Source: an uncultured Bacteroides sp. (GTDB taxonomy: Bacteria; Bacteroidota; Bacteroidia; Bacteroidales; Bacteroidaceae). Taken from it: DNA of 64,000 nucleotides. The stretch lies in contig NZ_CAJLKP010000011.1 in assembly GCF_905207245.1 (NCBI RefSeq), forward strand, positions 42,915 through 106,914, given 5' to 3'. Positions 45,859-54,480 of the stretch are shown here, piece after piece; position 1 is the stretch's first letter, and the number at the start of each line of letters is the position of its first letter. The position numbers and the translations under genes were made by a program. The notes under the pieces are model-generated. The model worked only from the letters and a program-made list of their open reading frames with translations, was not told the origin of the DNA and did not search any database.

Positions 45859-47004
45859 TTATCTGAGTGAACGTTTAAACAATAAGAGCATGATGAGCAG
45901 GGAAACAATCATCATGTATGGATACACTGCGATGCTGTATCCTTGTGAAATGATTCCCGTGAGGCTGTTCAGCAACGTCTGTCCGATAAGGGCGATGACG
46001 AGTGCCACGCTGAAGGCCGTTCCCGAAAGGGAGGCGTACCGGCTGCCGATGATGCTGAGTATAACGGGGAATGTGGATGCCAATCCCGCACCAATCAGCA
46101 CCATGCCTGCGGCGGCACGTGCGAAGTTGGGCGAGAAAGTCAATAGCGCGAAGCCTACCGCAGCCGTAATCAGGCTGGTGCGCAGGACTGTCTCCTGTTT
46201 TATCTTTTTGAACAGGACTACCAGCAACAAGCGGGCAACGGTCAGTCCGGCCACCATACAGGTCAGTGCCATGAGAGCACGGTTTTCGGGAATGCTGGTG
46301 GTTTGCCCCAGATAGAGAGTAGTCCAATTGTTGCATACACCTTCGATACCACTTTGGAAGAACAGGATGAAACTAAGCAACAGCAGGCTGCTTTCCTTCA
46401 ACAGTCCCAATCCTTCCTTAATGGGAAATCCTTGCGGCTGTTTGGGGGCGGGGAAGCGTACACCGAGGCAGAACAGAATACCTGCCAGCATCACAATGCC
46501 TGTGCCTTGCAGTATTATTTCAAAAGAATAGTATTCGGACAGGAAACTCAGTAACACAGGAATGCCCAATGCTCCTATGCCATAGAACGCTCCGAGCAGA
46601 CTGAGGCGTGAACCTTTCTCCTCCTCATTGGAAATATCGGCTACCAATGCATTCGTTTCGCCGTTCAGAATGCCGCCACCCAGCCCGATGCCTATAATTG
46701 AGAGCTGTAGTAACGGAATGCTTGTGAAGAAAGCGATTCCCTCCAGTCCGAGTAGCACCACCAGGCAACTGAGCAATAACAAAGCCTTATGTCCGAAGCG
46801 GTCCACAATAGGACCGAACAGTAGGGAACCTCCCAATAGGCCGAGAGGCAGGAACGTCACCAATGCAGTGGCTTGGAGGTTATCCAAACCCAGTTTGGCG
46901 GTGAGGGATGGCAATACCGCCCCCAACGTAATCATCGAAATGCCAAAGAAGCACATACCGATGCACGCAGCCGTGAATACCAGATTCTTTTTGTAATTAC
47001 TCAT
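45859..47004 (-). CDS. Major facilitator superfamily sugar transporter
   Basis: The start is taken at MSNYKKNLVF (47004), which gives an 8-bp overlap with the end of the ROK gene; the longer frame adds only LLKSIY-like residues. The 381-residue product has about twelve hydrophobic helices, the motif GPIVDRFGHKALLL between helices 2 and 3 and GIGLGGGILNGETNALVAD in helix 4 and the following loop, the pattern of Bacteroides sugar MFS carriers. It should import the substrate of the neighbouring kinase across the inner membrane. Confidence 0.88.
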   Translation of the reverse strand: MSNYKKNLVFTAACIGMCFFGISMITLGAVLPSLTAKLGLDNLQATALVTFLPLGLLGGSLLFGPIVDRFGHKALLLLSCLVVLLGLEGIAFFTSIPLLQLSIIGIGLGGGILNGETNALVADISNEEEKGSRLSLLGAFYGIGALGIPVLLSFLSEYYSFEIILQGTGIVMLAGILFCLGVRFPAPKQPQGFPIKEGLGLLKESSLLLLSFILFFQSGIEGVCNNWTTLYLGQTTSIPENRALMALTCMVAGLTVARLLLVVLFKKIKQETVLRTSLITAAVGFALLTFSPNFARAAAGMVLIGAGLASTFPVILSIIGSRYASLSGTAFSVALVIALIGQTLLNSLTGIISQGYSIAVYPYMMIVSLLIMLLLFKRSLR

Positions 47005-47956
47005 ATAAATGCTTTTTAATAGCAAGAAAAGCGGCTCCTATCAGTCCGGCATTGCCGGATAGTTGAGAGGCTACATATTCCACCTGTTTGATGCTGAGCG
47101 GTTGTGCCCATTTGCAGGCTTCTTTGTAGATGTCGTCAATGAAAATGCCGGCGGGACCAAATACACCGCCACCCCAGATTATTTTTTGCGGGTTGAGCAG
47201 ACTGACAATATTGGCAGAAGCCATTCCCCACATTTCTATGGCTTTGTGCAGAACGGAAACTGCAATCGGGTCTTTCTCATTATATGCGCTGAACACGTCG
47301 TAAGCGGAAATGCGGCAAATTGGCTTCTGGCGCAGGCGCCCTTTATAGGACTTGTTTGCACGGACAGCATCCCGCACTCTGGCTCCGATGCCATTGCCCG
47401 AAGCATAATATTCAAAGCAACCGCAAGCATCATATTCTTCATTATAAGGCGGCTGTAGTGCCATCCAACCCGTAGCGCCGATGATGTCACTTGCGCCATG
47501 CAGCACATGCCCGTCGATGATGATGCCTGCGCCGATGCCTGTTCCCACCGCAATGAACACTGCGCTGTGGCAGTCTTTGGCGGCTCCTTGCCACATTTCT
47601 CCATACATGTAGCAGGTGCGGTCGCTATCGATGTAAATGTCAATGCCCGGTGCAGTTACGGTACGGAGCACTTCTTGTAGTGGATAGTTTTCCCACCCGG
47701 GGATGTTCGGCGCCCATACGCGTCCCGTCTGTGAATAAACGATGCCGGGCACACATACGCCGATACCGTCAATCTGGATGCGGCTTCTACGGGCAACAGT
47801 CAGGAGTTTGGCAAGGATTTCTGCAGCGAGTTTACCTACTTCGTGTCCTGTCCTTCCTTTCAGCAGGCGCTTCCGGTTGAACAACATACTTCCGTCAGGG
47901 AGGAAAATAGCACTTGCTATTTTGGTACCGCCTATATCGAGAGCAATGGTAGCCAT
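46997..47956 (-). CDS. ROK-family sugar kinase (glucokinase/N-acetylhexosamine kinase type)
   Basis: The start is taken at MATIALDIGGTK (47956); the 15 residues before it in the open frame do not belong to the fold. The 319-residue product has phosphate-binding DIGGTKIAS, CVPGIVYSQTGRVWAPNIPGW, IDSDRTCYMYGEMW (catalytic Asp expected in this ND/SD turn) and GTGIGAGIIIDG. The ROK zinc motif CxCGxxGCxE is reduced to YDACGCFE, so one or two zinc-binding Cys are missing. No DNA-binding domain, so a kinase rather than a repressor. First gene of the ROK-MFS-SIS operon, with a -7 box TAGCTTTG at 48006-47999 on the - strand. Confidence 0.88.
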   Translation of the reverse strand: MATIALDIGGTKIASAIFLPDGSMLFNRKRLLKGRTGHEVGKLAAEILAKLLTVARRSRIQIDGIGVCVPGIVYSQTGRVWAPNIPGWENYPLQEVLRTVTAPGIDIYIDSDRTCYMYGEMWQGAAKDCHSAVFIAVGTGIGAGIIIDGHVLHGASDIIGATGWMALQPPYNEEYDACGCFEYYASGNGIGARVRDAVRANKSYKGRLRQKPICRISAYDVFSAYNEKDPIAVSVLHKAIEMWGMASANIVSLLNPQKIIWGGGVFGPAGIFIDDIYKEACKWAQPLSIKQVEYVASQLSGNAGLIGAAFLAIKKHLYE

Positions 47957-48481
47957 GGTGATTATAGTATTTATAGGTTGATTTATCAAGGTTTTAGGCA
48001 AAGCTATGAATTTATTTCGTTTTCTATGCTTCGGAAAGGAAGAAAATGTGTGTAAAATATGTCACTAATCACTAAAATATATGTAATACAATTGGCTTTT
48101 ACTGTAAGATAGTTATTGAATATGCTTGAAAATCAGTAGTTGAAACGTTTTTTTGTACAGCCTAAAAAATATTCATTTATGTTCGTTAACAAATTTATCC
48201 GAGTAGTAACTACTCAGTTATGCTAATAGCTTGCTACTGACCTACTCCTTACTTACTCCCTACCTACTCCTTACCTTCTCCTTCTCTATGGGAAAGGAGA
48301 AGGTCCGGTTCAGCTCCGGTTTAAATGAGTGATAAATCTATAGCTGGTATATTATAGGTTTGTGCATCTGTTATATTGAACTGCCTCCCTTATGAGGTGA
48401 TTGACTATTTGTATAATTTGTGTTCCTTTAGCACATACTTCCCGGAGAAAAGCCTTATTTTTGTCATTAAATAACTGATAT
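47957..48481. other. 525-bp divergent intergenic region
   Basis: It carries the ROK-operon -7 box (TAGCTTTG, - strand, 48006-47999) and a -7 box TATTTTTG (+ strand, 48456-48463) for the radical SAM gene. A perfect palindrome GAGTAGT-A-ACTACTC lies at 48201-48215. Repeated TACTCC/TACC words follow (48241-48275), and a hairpin CCTTCTCCTT / AAGGAGAAGG (48274-48303, 10-bp stem, 10-nt loop). No gene is seen. Confidence 0.6.
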
Positions 48482-49411
48482 ATGGATTCTACACCTATAT
48501 TATATAATGAGTTTCCACTCTTTTTGAAACGTTATTTTCCGTATAAGGTACAGAAAATATCGCTCAACGCCGGCTTTACTTGTCCCAACCGGGATGGTTC
48601 CAAAGGTTATGGCGGTTGTACTTACTGCAATAACCAGACTTTCAATCCCGAATATTGCCGTACAGAGAAATCCGTCACCCGGCAACTGGAAGAAGGCAAA
48701 GTCTTTTTCTCCCATAAGTATCCCGAAATGAAATATCTTGCCTATTTTCAGGCATATACCAACACTTATGGTGAACTGGATGCTCTGAAACGAAAGTACG
48801 AAGAAGCTCTGACAGTGCCCGATGTGGTAGGATTGGTCATCGGCACCCGTCCGGACTGCATGCCGGATGCTTTGCTGCGTTATCTGGAACAGGTGAACAA
48901 AAATACCTTTTTATTAGTTGAATACGGCATCGAAAGTACCAATGATGCAACGCTTCGCCGCATCAATCGCGGACATACCTATCAGGATACGATAGATGCC
49001 GTGGAACGCACTGTTGCCTGCGGCATCCTTACAGGCGGGCACGTCATATTGGGGCTTCCGGGAGAGACGCACGGAGAGTTGGTAGAACAAGCCACAACCT
49101 TATCGCGCTTGCCACTCACCACTTTGAAAATGCATCAGTTGCAATTGATACGTGGCACCCGCATGGCACATGAATACGAACAGAACCCCGAAGATTTCCA
49201 TCTGTTCGATGTAGAAGAATATATTGACTTGGTGGTGGACTACATAGAGCATCTCCGTCCTGATTTAGTACTGGAACGCTTTGTCTCACAGTCTCCTAAA
49301 GAATTGTTAATTGCGCCCGACTGGGGGCTGAAAAATTATGAATTTAACCATCGTGTGCAAAAAAGAATGCGTCAGCTTGGTGCTTATCAGGGAAAGAAAT
49401 ATGAAATGTGA
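48482..49411 (+). CDS. Radical SAM protein, TIGR01212/YhcC family
   Basis: A 309-residue protein. The N-terminal block NAGFTCPNRDGSKGYGGCTYC carries the radical-SAM cysteines (C-x9-10-C-x2-C). VGLVIGTRPDCMPD and VEYGIESTNDATLRRINRGH are hallmarks of TIGR01212, and GGHVILGLPGETHGE is the second half of the barrel. The reaction is not established. Cytosolic. Upstream, TATTTTTG (48456-48463) is a consensus -7 box. Confidence 0.9.
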   Translation: MDSTPILYNEFPLFLKRYFPYKVQKISLNAGFTCPNRDGSKGYGGCTYCNNQTFNPEYCRTEKSVTRQLEEGKVFFSHKYPEMKYLAYFQAYTNTYGELDALKRKYEEALTVPDVVGLVIGTRPDCMPDALLRYLEQVNKNTFLLVEYGIESTNDATLRRINRGHTYQDTIDAVERTVACGILTGGHVILGLPGETHGELVEQATTLSRLPLTTLKMHQLQLIRGTRMAHEYEQNPEDFHLFDVEEYIDLVVDYIEHLRPDLVLERFVSQSPKELLIAPDWGLKNYEFNHRVQKRMRQLGAYQGKKYEM

Positions 49412-49422
49412 GAAAAAAAACT

Positions 49423-49430
49423 TATTTTTG
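49423..49430 (+). promoter_or_regulatory. -7 promoter box for the flavodiiron protein gene
   Basis: TATTTTTG matches TAnnTTTG, 41 bp before the start codon. No clear -33 TTTG. Confidence 0.5.
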
Positions 49431-49471
49431 CGGTTGTTTAAATGTGGAATCAATCTAAATAAAGAAGTATT

Positions 49472-50680
49472 ATGAACCAAAAGACAATGATAAAAGGAAA
49501 AATACACTACGTAGGAGTGAATGACCGCAACAAGCATCTGTTTGAAGGCCTGTGGCCGTTGCCTTACGGAGTGTCCTATAACTCTTATCTGATAGATGAC
49601 GAAACTGTAGCGCTGATTGATACGGTAGATGCCTGTTACTTTGAGGTATATCTCCGTAAGATAAAAAGCATTATCGGCGAACGTCCCATTCAATATCTCA
49701 TTATCAATCACATGGAACCCGATCATTCCGGTTCCATCCGACTTATAAAACAGCATTATCCCGATATCATCATCGTAGGTAACAAGCAAACTTTCGGCAT
49801 GATTGAGGGATATTATGGCGTAACGGGCGAACAATACGTTGTGAAAGACGAAGATTTCCTGGCGCTGGGACATCATAAACTGCGTTTCTACCTGACACCG
49901 ATGGTGCACTGGCCCGAAACCATGATGACTTTTGATGAAACGGAAGGTGTACTTTTCTCCGGTGACGGATTCGGTTGTTTCGGTACGCTGGATGGTGGCT
50001 TTCTCGATACCCGCATCAATACCGACCGTTATTGGGACGAGATGGTGCGTTATTATTCCAACATTGTAGGTAAATACGGTTCTCCGGTGCAGAAAGCTTT
50101 GCAGAAGTTGGGCGGACTGCATATCACCACCATTTGCTCCACTCACGGTCCCGTATGGACAGACTATATAAATAAGGTGATAGGCATTTATGACAAACTG
50201 AGCCGTTATGCTACGGACGAGGGTGTGGTGATAGCCTATGGTTCCATGTATGGTCATACAGAACAGATGGCGGAAGCAATTGCTGCCGAGCTATCTGCTC
50301 AGGGTATCAAGAACATTGTGATGCACAATGTGAGCAAGAGCAATCCCTCTTATATTATTGCTGACATCTTTAAATATCGTGGCCTGATTATCGGTAGCCC
50401 TACTTATAGTAACCAGATTTATCCGGATATAGAGTCTTTGCTTTCCAAGATATTGATACGCGAAGTGAAAGGCCGCTATCTGGGCTATTTCGGTTCATTC
50501 ACTTGGGCCGGTGCTGCGGTGAAGCGTATGGCTGAATTCGCAGAGAAGAGTAAGTTCGAAATCGTAGCCGATCCGGTAGAAATGAAGCAAGCGATGAAAG
50601 ACATCACTTACGAACAATGCGAACACCTGGCACGTTCTATGGCAGAGCGCCTGAAGAAGGACAGGGGGGAGAATTATTAA
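49472..50680 (+). CDS. Flavodiiron protein (A-type flavoprotein, FprA/ROO family)
   Basis: A 402-residue protein. The N-terminal metallo-beta-lactamase-like domain (1-250) has the diiron ligands HMEPDHSG (H-x-E-x-D-H), MVHWPETMM, SGDGFG and CSTHGPVW. The C-terminal flavodoxin domain (about 255-400) has the FMN loop GSMYGHTEQMAEAI and PTYSNQIYPD. Such proteins reduce O2 to water or NO to N2O, using rubredoxin or another donor. In an anaerobe this is oxidative or nitrosative protection. Two Met codons (1 and 6) are possible starts. No rubredoxin gene is adjacent. Confidence 0.94.
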   Translation: MNQKTMIKGKIHYVGVNDRNKHLFEGLWPLPYGVSYNSYLIDDETVALIDTVDACYFEVYLRKIKSIIGERPIQYLIINHMEPDHSGSIRLIKQHYPDIIIVGNKQTFGMIEGYYGVTGEQYVVKDEDFLALGHHKLRFYLTPMVHWPETMMTFDETEGVLFSGDGFGCFGTLDGGFLDTRINTDRYWDEMVRYYSNIVGKYGSPVQKALQKLGGLHITTICSTHGPVWTDYINKVIGIYDKLSRYATDEGVVIAYGSMYGHTEQMAEAIAAELSAQGIKNIVMHNVSKSNPSYIIADIFKYRGLIIGSPTYSNQIYPDIESLLSKILIREVKGRYLGYFGSFTWAGAAVKRMAEFAEKSKFEIVADPVEMKQAMKDITYEQCEHLARSMAERLKKDRGENY

Positions 50681-50780
50681 ATATAAATTGCCATGTGGTA
50701 TCACAGCGCAGCCAGTTAATAGTTTATAATTAATAATTCATAGTTAGAACTGTTTATTAACCTGATAAAAAACAATCACA

Positions 50781-51593
50781 ATGAGACTAATCATCCAACC
50801 GGATTATCAATCCGTATCCAAGTGGGCTGCACATTATGTGGCCGCTAAAATCAAGGCAGCTAACCCGACGCCTGAAAAACCGTTTGTCTTGGGATGTCCT
50901 ACCGGTTCATCGCCGCTTGGCATGTACAAAGAGTTAATCGACCTGAATAAGAAAGGAATTGTTTCCTTCCAGAATGTGGTTACCTTCAATATGGACGAGT
51001 ATGTAGGTCTGCCCAAAGAGCATCCCGAAAGCTATTACTCTTTCATGTGGAACAATTTCTTCAGCCATATCGATATCAAACCGGAGAATACCAATATCCT
51101 GAATGGTAATGCTGCCGACTTGGATGCTGAGTGTGCACGCTATGAAGATAAAATTAAATCTTATGGCGGCATCGATTTGTTCATGGGTGGTATCGGTCCT
51201 GACGGACACATCGCTTTCAATGAGCCGGGCTCTTCTTTATCTTCACGTACGCGTCAGAAGACTTTGACAACAGATACCATCATTGCTAATTCACGTTTCT
51301 TTGACAACGATGTGAACAAAGTGCCTAAAACAGCTCTTACGGTAGGTGTAGGTACAGTGCTTTCCGCCAAGGAAGTGATGATTATTGTGAACGGACATAA
51401 TAAAGCCCGTGCCCTCTATCATGCAGTAGAAGGTGCTATCACACAGATGTGGACTATCAGCGCCCTGCAAATGCACGAAAAAGGTATTATCGTGGCAGAC
51501 GATGACGCAACTTTTGAACTGAAAGTTGGTACGTATCGTTATTTCAAAGATATTGAGGCGGACCATCTGGATCCTGTTTCTTTACTGAAGTAA
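50781..51593 (+). CDS. nagB: Glucosamine-6-phosphate deaminase
   Basis: A 270-residue protein with the complete NagB pattern: LGCPTGSSPLGMYKEL, FNMDEYVGLP, HPESYYSFMWNNFF, FMGGIGPDGHIAFNEPGSSLSSRTR and ITQMWTISALQMHEKG. The Asp of NMDEY and the His of DGHIAFNEP are catalytic. It converts GlcN-6-P to fructose-6-P and ammonia, the entry of amino sugars into glycolysis. The length equals that of E. coli NagB (266) within a few residues. It ends in a terminator at 51616-51670. It is about 0.9 kb ahead of a sialidase gene, with which it shares host-glycan use. Confidence 0.97.
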   Translation: MRLIIQPDYQSVSKWAAHYVAAKIKAANPTPEKPFVLGCPTGSSPLGMYKELIDLNKKGIVSFQNVVTFNMDEYVGLPKEHPESYYSFMWNNFFSHIDIKPENTNILNGNAADLDAECARYEDKIKSYGGIDLFMGGIGPDGHIAFNEPGSSLSSRTRQKTLTTDTIIANSRFFDNDVNKVPKTALTVGVGTVLSAKEVMIIVNGHNKARALYHAVEGAITQMWTISALQMHEKGIIVADDDATFELKVGTYRYFKDIEADHLDPVSLLK

Positions 51594-51615
51594 AAAAAGC
51601 ACTTCATATAAGAGT

Positions 51616-51670
51616 AATTGCGCAGTCTGCTTTCCGTTGATAGTGTGGGGGGGATGCGCAATTCTTTTTT
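51616..51670 (+). terminator. nagB terminator
   Basis: AATTGCGCA (51616-51624) and TGCGCAATT (51655-51663) form a perfect 9-bp stem with a 30-nt loop, followed by C and seven T. Confidence 0.75.
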
Positions 51671-51827
51671 TAAGCCTTGTCCGCTTCTTACTTGGAAATA
51701 ATATCTCTTTTTTGAGGTAATGTGTTGAAAATTAGCTTTCTGTTCCGGAGTGATTTTGTCCACTGATACTTGTTTGTTTTTATCTTTATCGTTCCTAACT
51801 TTATAGCTTTTTAAATGAATAAATCGT

Positions 51828-52472
51828 TTGAATATGAATGATACGGATTGCCCTTTCGACGATCTGCTATGCCGTTCTCTTTCATTATTCCATCAATTCC
51901 GGCTGTATGACGATTGCATAGAAGAAGATAATGCTCTCAAGGCTCTGAGGGAAGCGGAAAAGATAGTGAGTGATACGAAGAACGGGGTTTGTGTAGCAAA
52001 ACTGGGATGCGTGATAGAATGCCTGGCGCACAGGTACTATATAGATGACAACACTGATGGAATGTTAGGGGAAGTGGATACTTTTCTTATTAAATTCTGG
52101 AAAAGGCTGGAGTATCCTTCTGCGGAGGCTTTTACTGCCTCTTTATGGATTGGGGAATATTTTCTATTGCGTTTAAAGAATCCGAAATCACGTGTTCACA
52201 GCCGGAGTAAGAAGATGGTATCCAGAATTCTGTCATTCATGGCGGATATGCTCCGCAAGCCAGAAAAACAAAAAAATCTTTGTCTTTCTTCTGTCGATGT
52301 TTTTGAGGAAACGGTGGACTGGGTGAAAGAAGTCTGCGACATGCATATCTGTGAAAAGCAAATGGTTCTTTTGTTGGAGAGGCTTTATTCTCTTCAGGAA
52401 AAGGGAATGTTGCAACAAGATGAGGCGGGAAAGAATGTTTTACGGCAACAGATATGGGATTTTTATTATTGA
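51828..52472 (+). CDS. Orphan alpha-helical protein of unknown function
   Basis: A 214-residue protein that I do not recognise. It is predicted cytosolic: no signal peptide or membrane segment. The composition is helical, with leucine-rich amphipathic stretches (NALKALREAEKIVSD, MVLLLERLYSLQEKGML) and seven cysteines, and it is acidic at the N-terminus. Met3 is an alternative start. The frame is open over its whole length with Bacteroides-like codon use, and the gene lies between a clear nagB terminator and the sialidase -7 box, so it is likely real. TAACTTTA, 31 bp upstream, is a weak -7 box. Confidence 0.7.
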   Translation: MNMNDTDCPFDDLLCRSLSLFHQFRLYDDCIEEDNALKALREAEKIVSDTKNGVCVAKLGCVIECLAHRYYIDDNTDGMLGEVDTFLIKFWKRLEYPSAEAFTASLWIGEYFLLRLKNPKSRVHSRSKKMVSRILSFMADMLRKPEKQKNLCLSSVDVFEETVDWVKEVCDMHICEKQMVLLLERLYSLQEKGMLQQDEAGKNVLRQQIWDFYY

Positions 52473-52476
52473 ATAT

Positions 52477-52484
52477 TATCTTTG
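52477..52484 (+). promoter_or_regulatory. -7 promoter box for the sialidase gene
   Basis: TATCTTTG is a perfect TAnnTTTG match, 35 bp before the start codon and 5 bp after the orphan gene stop. Confidence 0.55.
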
Positions 52485-52519
52485 TAACCGATAACACTCT
52501 ATTAACTTGATCTGATATT

Positions 52520-54163
52520 ATGAAGAAGCCGGCAATTCTGTTTTTATTATTCTGTTTACTGTGTTCAATTCCAGTTATCTGGGCTGCGGATACAATTTTT
52601 GTTCGGGAAACACAGATTCCTGTTTTGATAGAAAGGGTAGATAATGTTTTATTTTGTTTGCGTCTGGATGCAAAAGAAAGTAAGGTGCTGAATGAGGTAG
52701 TTCTGGATTGGGGAAAGGATACGAATTTGTCTGCAATCCAGTCGATAAAGCTTTATTATAGTGGTACTGAGGCATTACAGGATAAGAAAAAGGGACGTTT
52801 TGCTTCTGTGGAATACATTTCAAGTCATACACCTGGGAAAACTCTGGCGGCTAATCCTTCTTATTCCATACAGAAAGCGGAAGTTTCTAATCCGCAGAAT
52901 CGTGTTGTTCTTGCTGCTAACCAGCAACTGTTTCCCGGTATTAATTTCTTTTGGATTAGTTTGCAGATGAAGCCGGAAACTTCATTGGATACTAAGGTGA
53001 TAGCGACTGTGGCTTCCGTTACTCTGGATGGTAAAAAAGCACTTTTGGATATCGTCTCCCGGCAAGGTATCGAACATCGGATGGGAGTAGGCGTGCGCCA
53101 TGCCGGTGATGATAATTCGGCGGCATTTCGCATTCCGGGTTTAGTGACTACAAATAAAGGAACTTTATTGGGTGTATATGATGTGCGTTATAATAGTAGC
53201 GTCGATTTACAGGAACATGTAGATATAGGATTGAGTCGGAGTACAGATGGTGGAAAAACATGGGAAAAGATGCGCCTTCCTCTGGCTTTCGGTGAAACGG
53301 GTGGATTGCCTTCGGCTCAAAATGGAGTGGGAGACCCTGCTATATTAGTAGATACAAAAAACAACAATGTGTGGATAGTTGCTGCCTGGACCCATGGCAT
53401 GGGAAATCAGCGTGCCTGGTGGAGTTCACATCCGGGACTGGATATGAATCATACGGCACAACTTGTGCTGGCAAAGAGTGCAGACGATGGTAAAACCTGG
53501 TCGGCTCCTATTAATATTACAGAGCAAGTGAAAAATCCATCCTGGTACTTTTTATTGCAAGGTCCCGGACGCGGCATTACGATGGATGACGGTACTCTTG
53601 TTTTTCCTACTCAGTTCATTGATTCCACCCGTGTACCCAATGCCGGCATCATGTATAGTAAGGACAGGGGAAATACTTGGAAAATGCATAACTATGCCCG
53701 TACAAACACTACAGAAGCGCAGGTTGCTGAGATTGAGCCGGGAGTACTGATGCTGAACATGCGTGATAACCGGGGAGGGAGTCGTGCTGTAGCAATCACG
53801 AAAGATTTAGGTAAAACATGGACTGAGCATGAGTCTTCGCGTAAAGCATTGCAAGAACCGGTCTGTATGGCAAGTCTGATTAGCGTAAAGGCGAAGGATA
53901 ATGTTTTGAATCGGGATTTGCTTATCTTCTCTAACCCCAATACAACGAAGGGACGTCGTAATATTACAATCAAAATAAGTTTGGATGGAGGTATGACCTG
54001 GCTTCCGGAACATCAGCTTTTGTTGGACGAAGGTGATAACTGGGGATACACCTGTCTTACTATGGTTGATAAAGAAACCATTGGTATTCTTTATGAGAGT
54101 AGTGTAGCCCATATTACGTTTCAGGCAATTAAACTGAAAGATATTGTGTGTCCGGATAGTTAA
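52520..54163 (+). CDS. nanH: Secreted exo-alpha-sialidase (GH33)
   Basis: A 547-residue protein with a signal peptide (ending VIWAAD). The N-terminal 170 residues form a beta-sandwich typical of Bacteroides sialidases. The six-bladed propeller starts with FRIPGL, carrying the first Arg of the arginine triad, then GVYDVRYNSSVDL with the acid/base Asp. It has five Asp-boxes: STDGGKTWEK, SADDGKTWSA, SKDRGNTWKM, TKDLGKTWTE and SLDGGMTWLP. The Tyr/Glu nucleophile pair is expected near GYTCLTMVDKETIGILYES. It releases terminal sialic acid from host glycans. The other nan genes are not in the window. Confidence 0.95.
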   Translation: MKKPAILFLLFCLLCSIPVIWAADTIFVRETQIPVLIERVDNVLFCLRLDAKESKVLNEVVLDWGKDTNLSAIQSIKLYYSGTEALQDKKKGRFASVEYISSHTPGKTLAANPSYSIQKAEVSNPQNRVVLAANQQLFPGINFFWISLQMKPETSLDTKVIATVASVTLDGKKALLDIVSRQGIEHRMGVGVRHAGDDNSAAFRIPGLVTTNKGTLLGVYDVRYNSSVDLQEHVDIGLSRSTDGGKTWEKMRLPLAFGETGGLPSAQNGVGDPAILVDTKNNNVWIVAAWTHGMGNQRAWWSSHPGLDMNHTAQLVLAKSADDGKTWSAPINITEQVKNPSWYFLLQGPGRGITMDDGTLVFPTQFIDSTRVPNAGIMYSKDRGNTWKMHNYARTNTTEAQVAEIEPGVLMLNMRDNRGGSRAVAITKDLGKTWTEHESSRKALQEPVCMASLISVKAKDNVLNRDLLIFSNPNTTKGRRNITIKISLDGGMTWLPEHQLLLDEGDNWGYTCLTMVDKETIGILYESSVAHITFQAIKLKDIVCPDS

Positions 54164-54257
54164 ATTCTACTTTTTTTGTCCACATAATGGCGCGCTTATC
54201 CGAGGTATATTGTTGATATATAATTGAATATCCATATTTCCTTTGTCCACACTCTTT

Positions 54258-54290
54258 TTTAGGTTATGTAGTTTCATAGCTCTAACTTTG
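54258..54290 (+). promoter_or_regulatory. Promoter of the sRNA candidate
   Basis: TAACTTTG (54283-54290) is a perfect -7 box. TTTA at 54258-54261 is a near -33 box with a 21-bp spacer. No open frame starts downstream, which points to an untranslated product. Confidence 0.55.
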
Positions 54291-54296
54291 ACGACA

Positions 54297-54440
54297 AATT
54301 GATAACAGAGTTGGCATCACAGACACCGTTGCTATATTATCATTATAACTACTGGTTGGGGTGTTGGATATTCAATTATCCAAATGCTCTATAGGCGGAA
54401 AGTCCTCAAGCAATAGGGGGACTTGCCGCCTTTATTTTGT
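54297..54440 (+). ncRNA. Candidate small RNA (about 140 nt)
   Basis: Starting about 7 nt after the -7 box at 54283-54290 and ending at the terminator 54394-54440, the region would give a free-standing RNA of about 140 nt. It lies between two convergent genes, so it is not the leader of either. The length and design (unstructured 5' part, terminator hairpin) resemble GibS, the roughly 145-nt GlcNAc-responsive sRNA of B. thetaiotaomicron. I have not been able to compare the sequences, so identity is open. Confidence 0.5.
54394..54440 (+). terminator. Strong terminator of the sRNA candidate
   Basis: GGCGG-AA-AGTCC (54394-54405) pairs with GGACT-TG-CCGCC (54419-54430) around a short A-rich loop, followed by TTTATTTTGT. 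Confidence 0.8.
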
Positions 54441-54480
54441 ATAGGAGAACAATTATATATCATCGGAACAATGTGCCAGC

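Larger units (their letters stand above)
54164..54480. other. Intergenic region with promoter, inverted repeats and sRNA candidate
   Basis: It contains a 10-bp direct repeat TTTGTCCACA (54175-54184 and 54242-54251) and a 15-bp inverted repeat ATAATTGAATATCCA / TGGATATTCAATTAT (54220-54234 and 54365-54379). It also holds a -7 box and a strong terminator, listed separately. No protein gene is seen. Confidence 0.7.
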
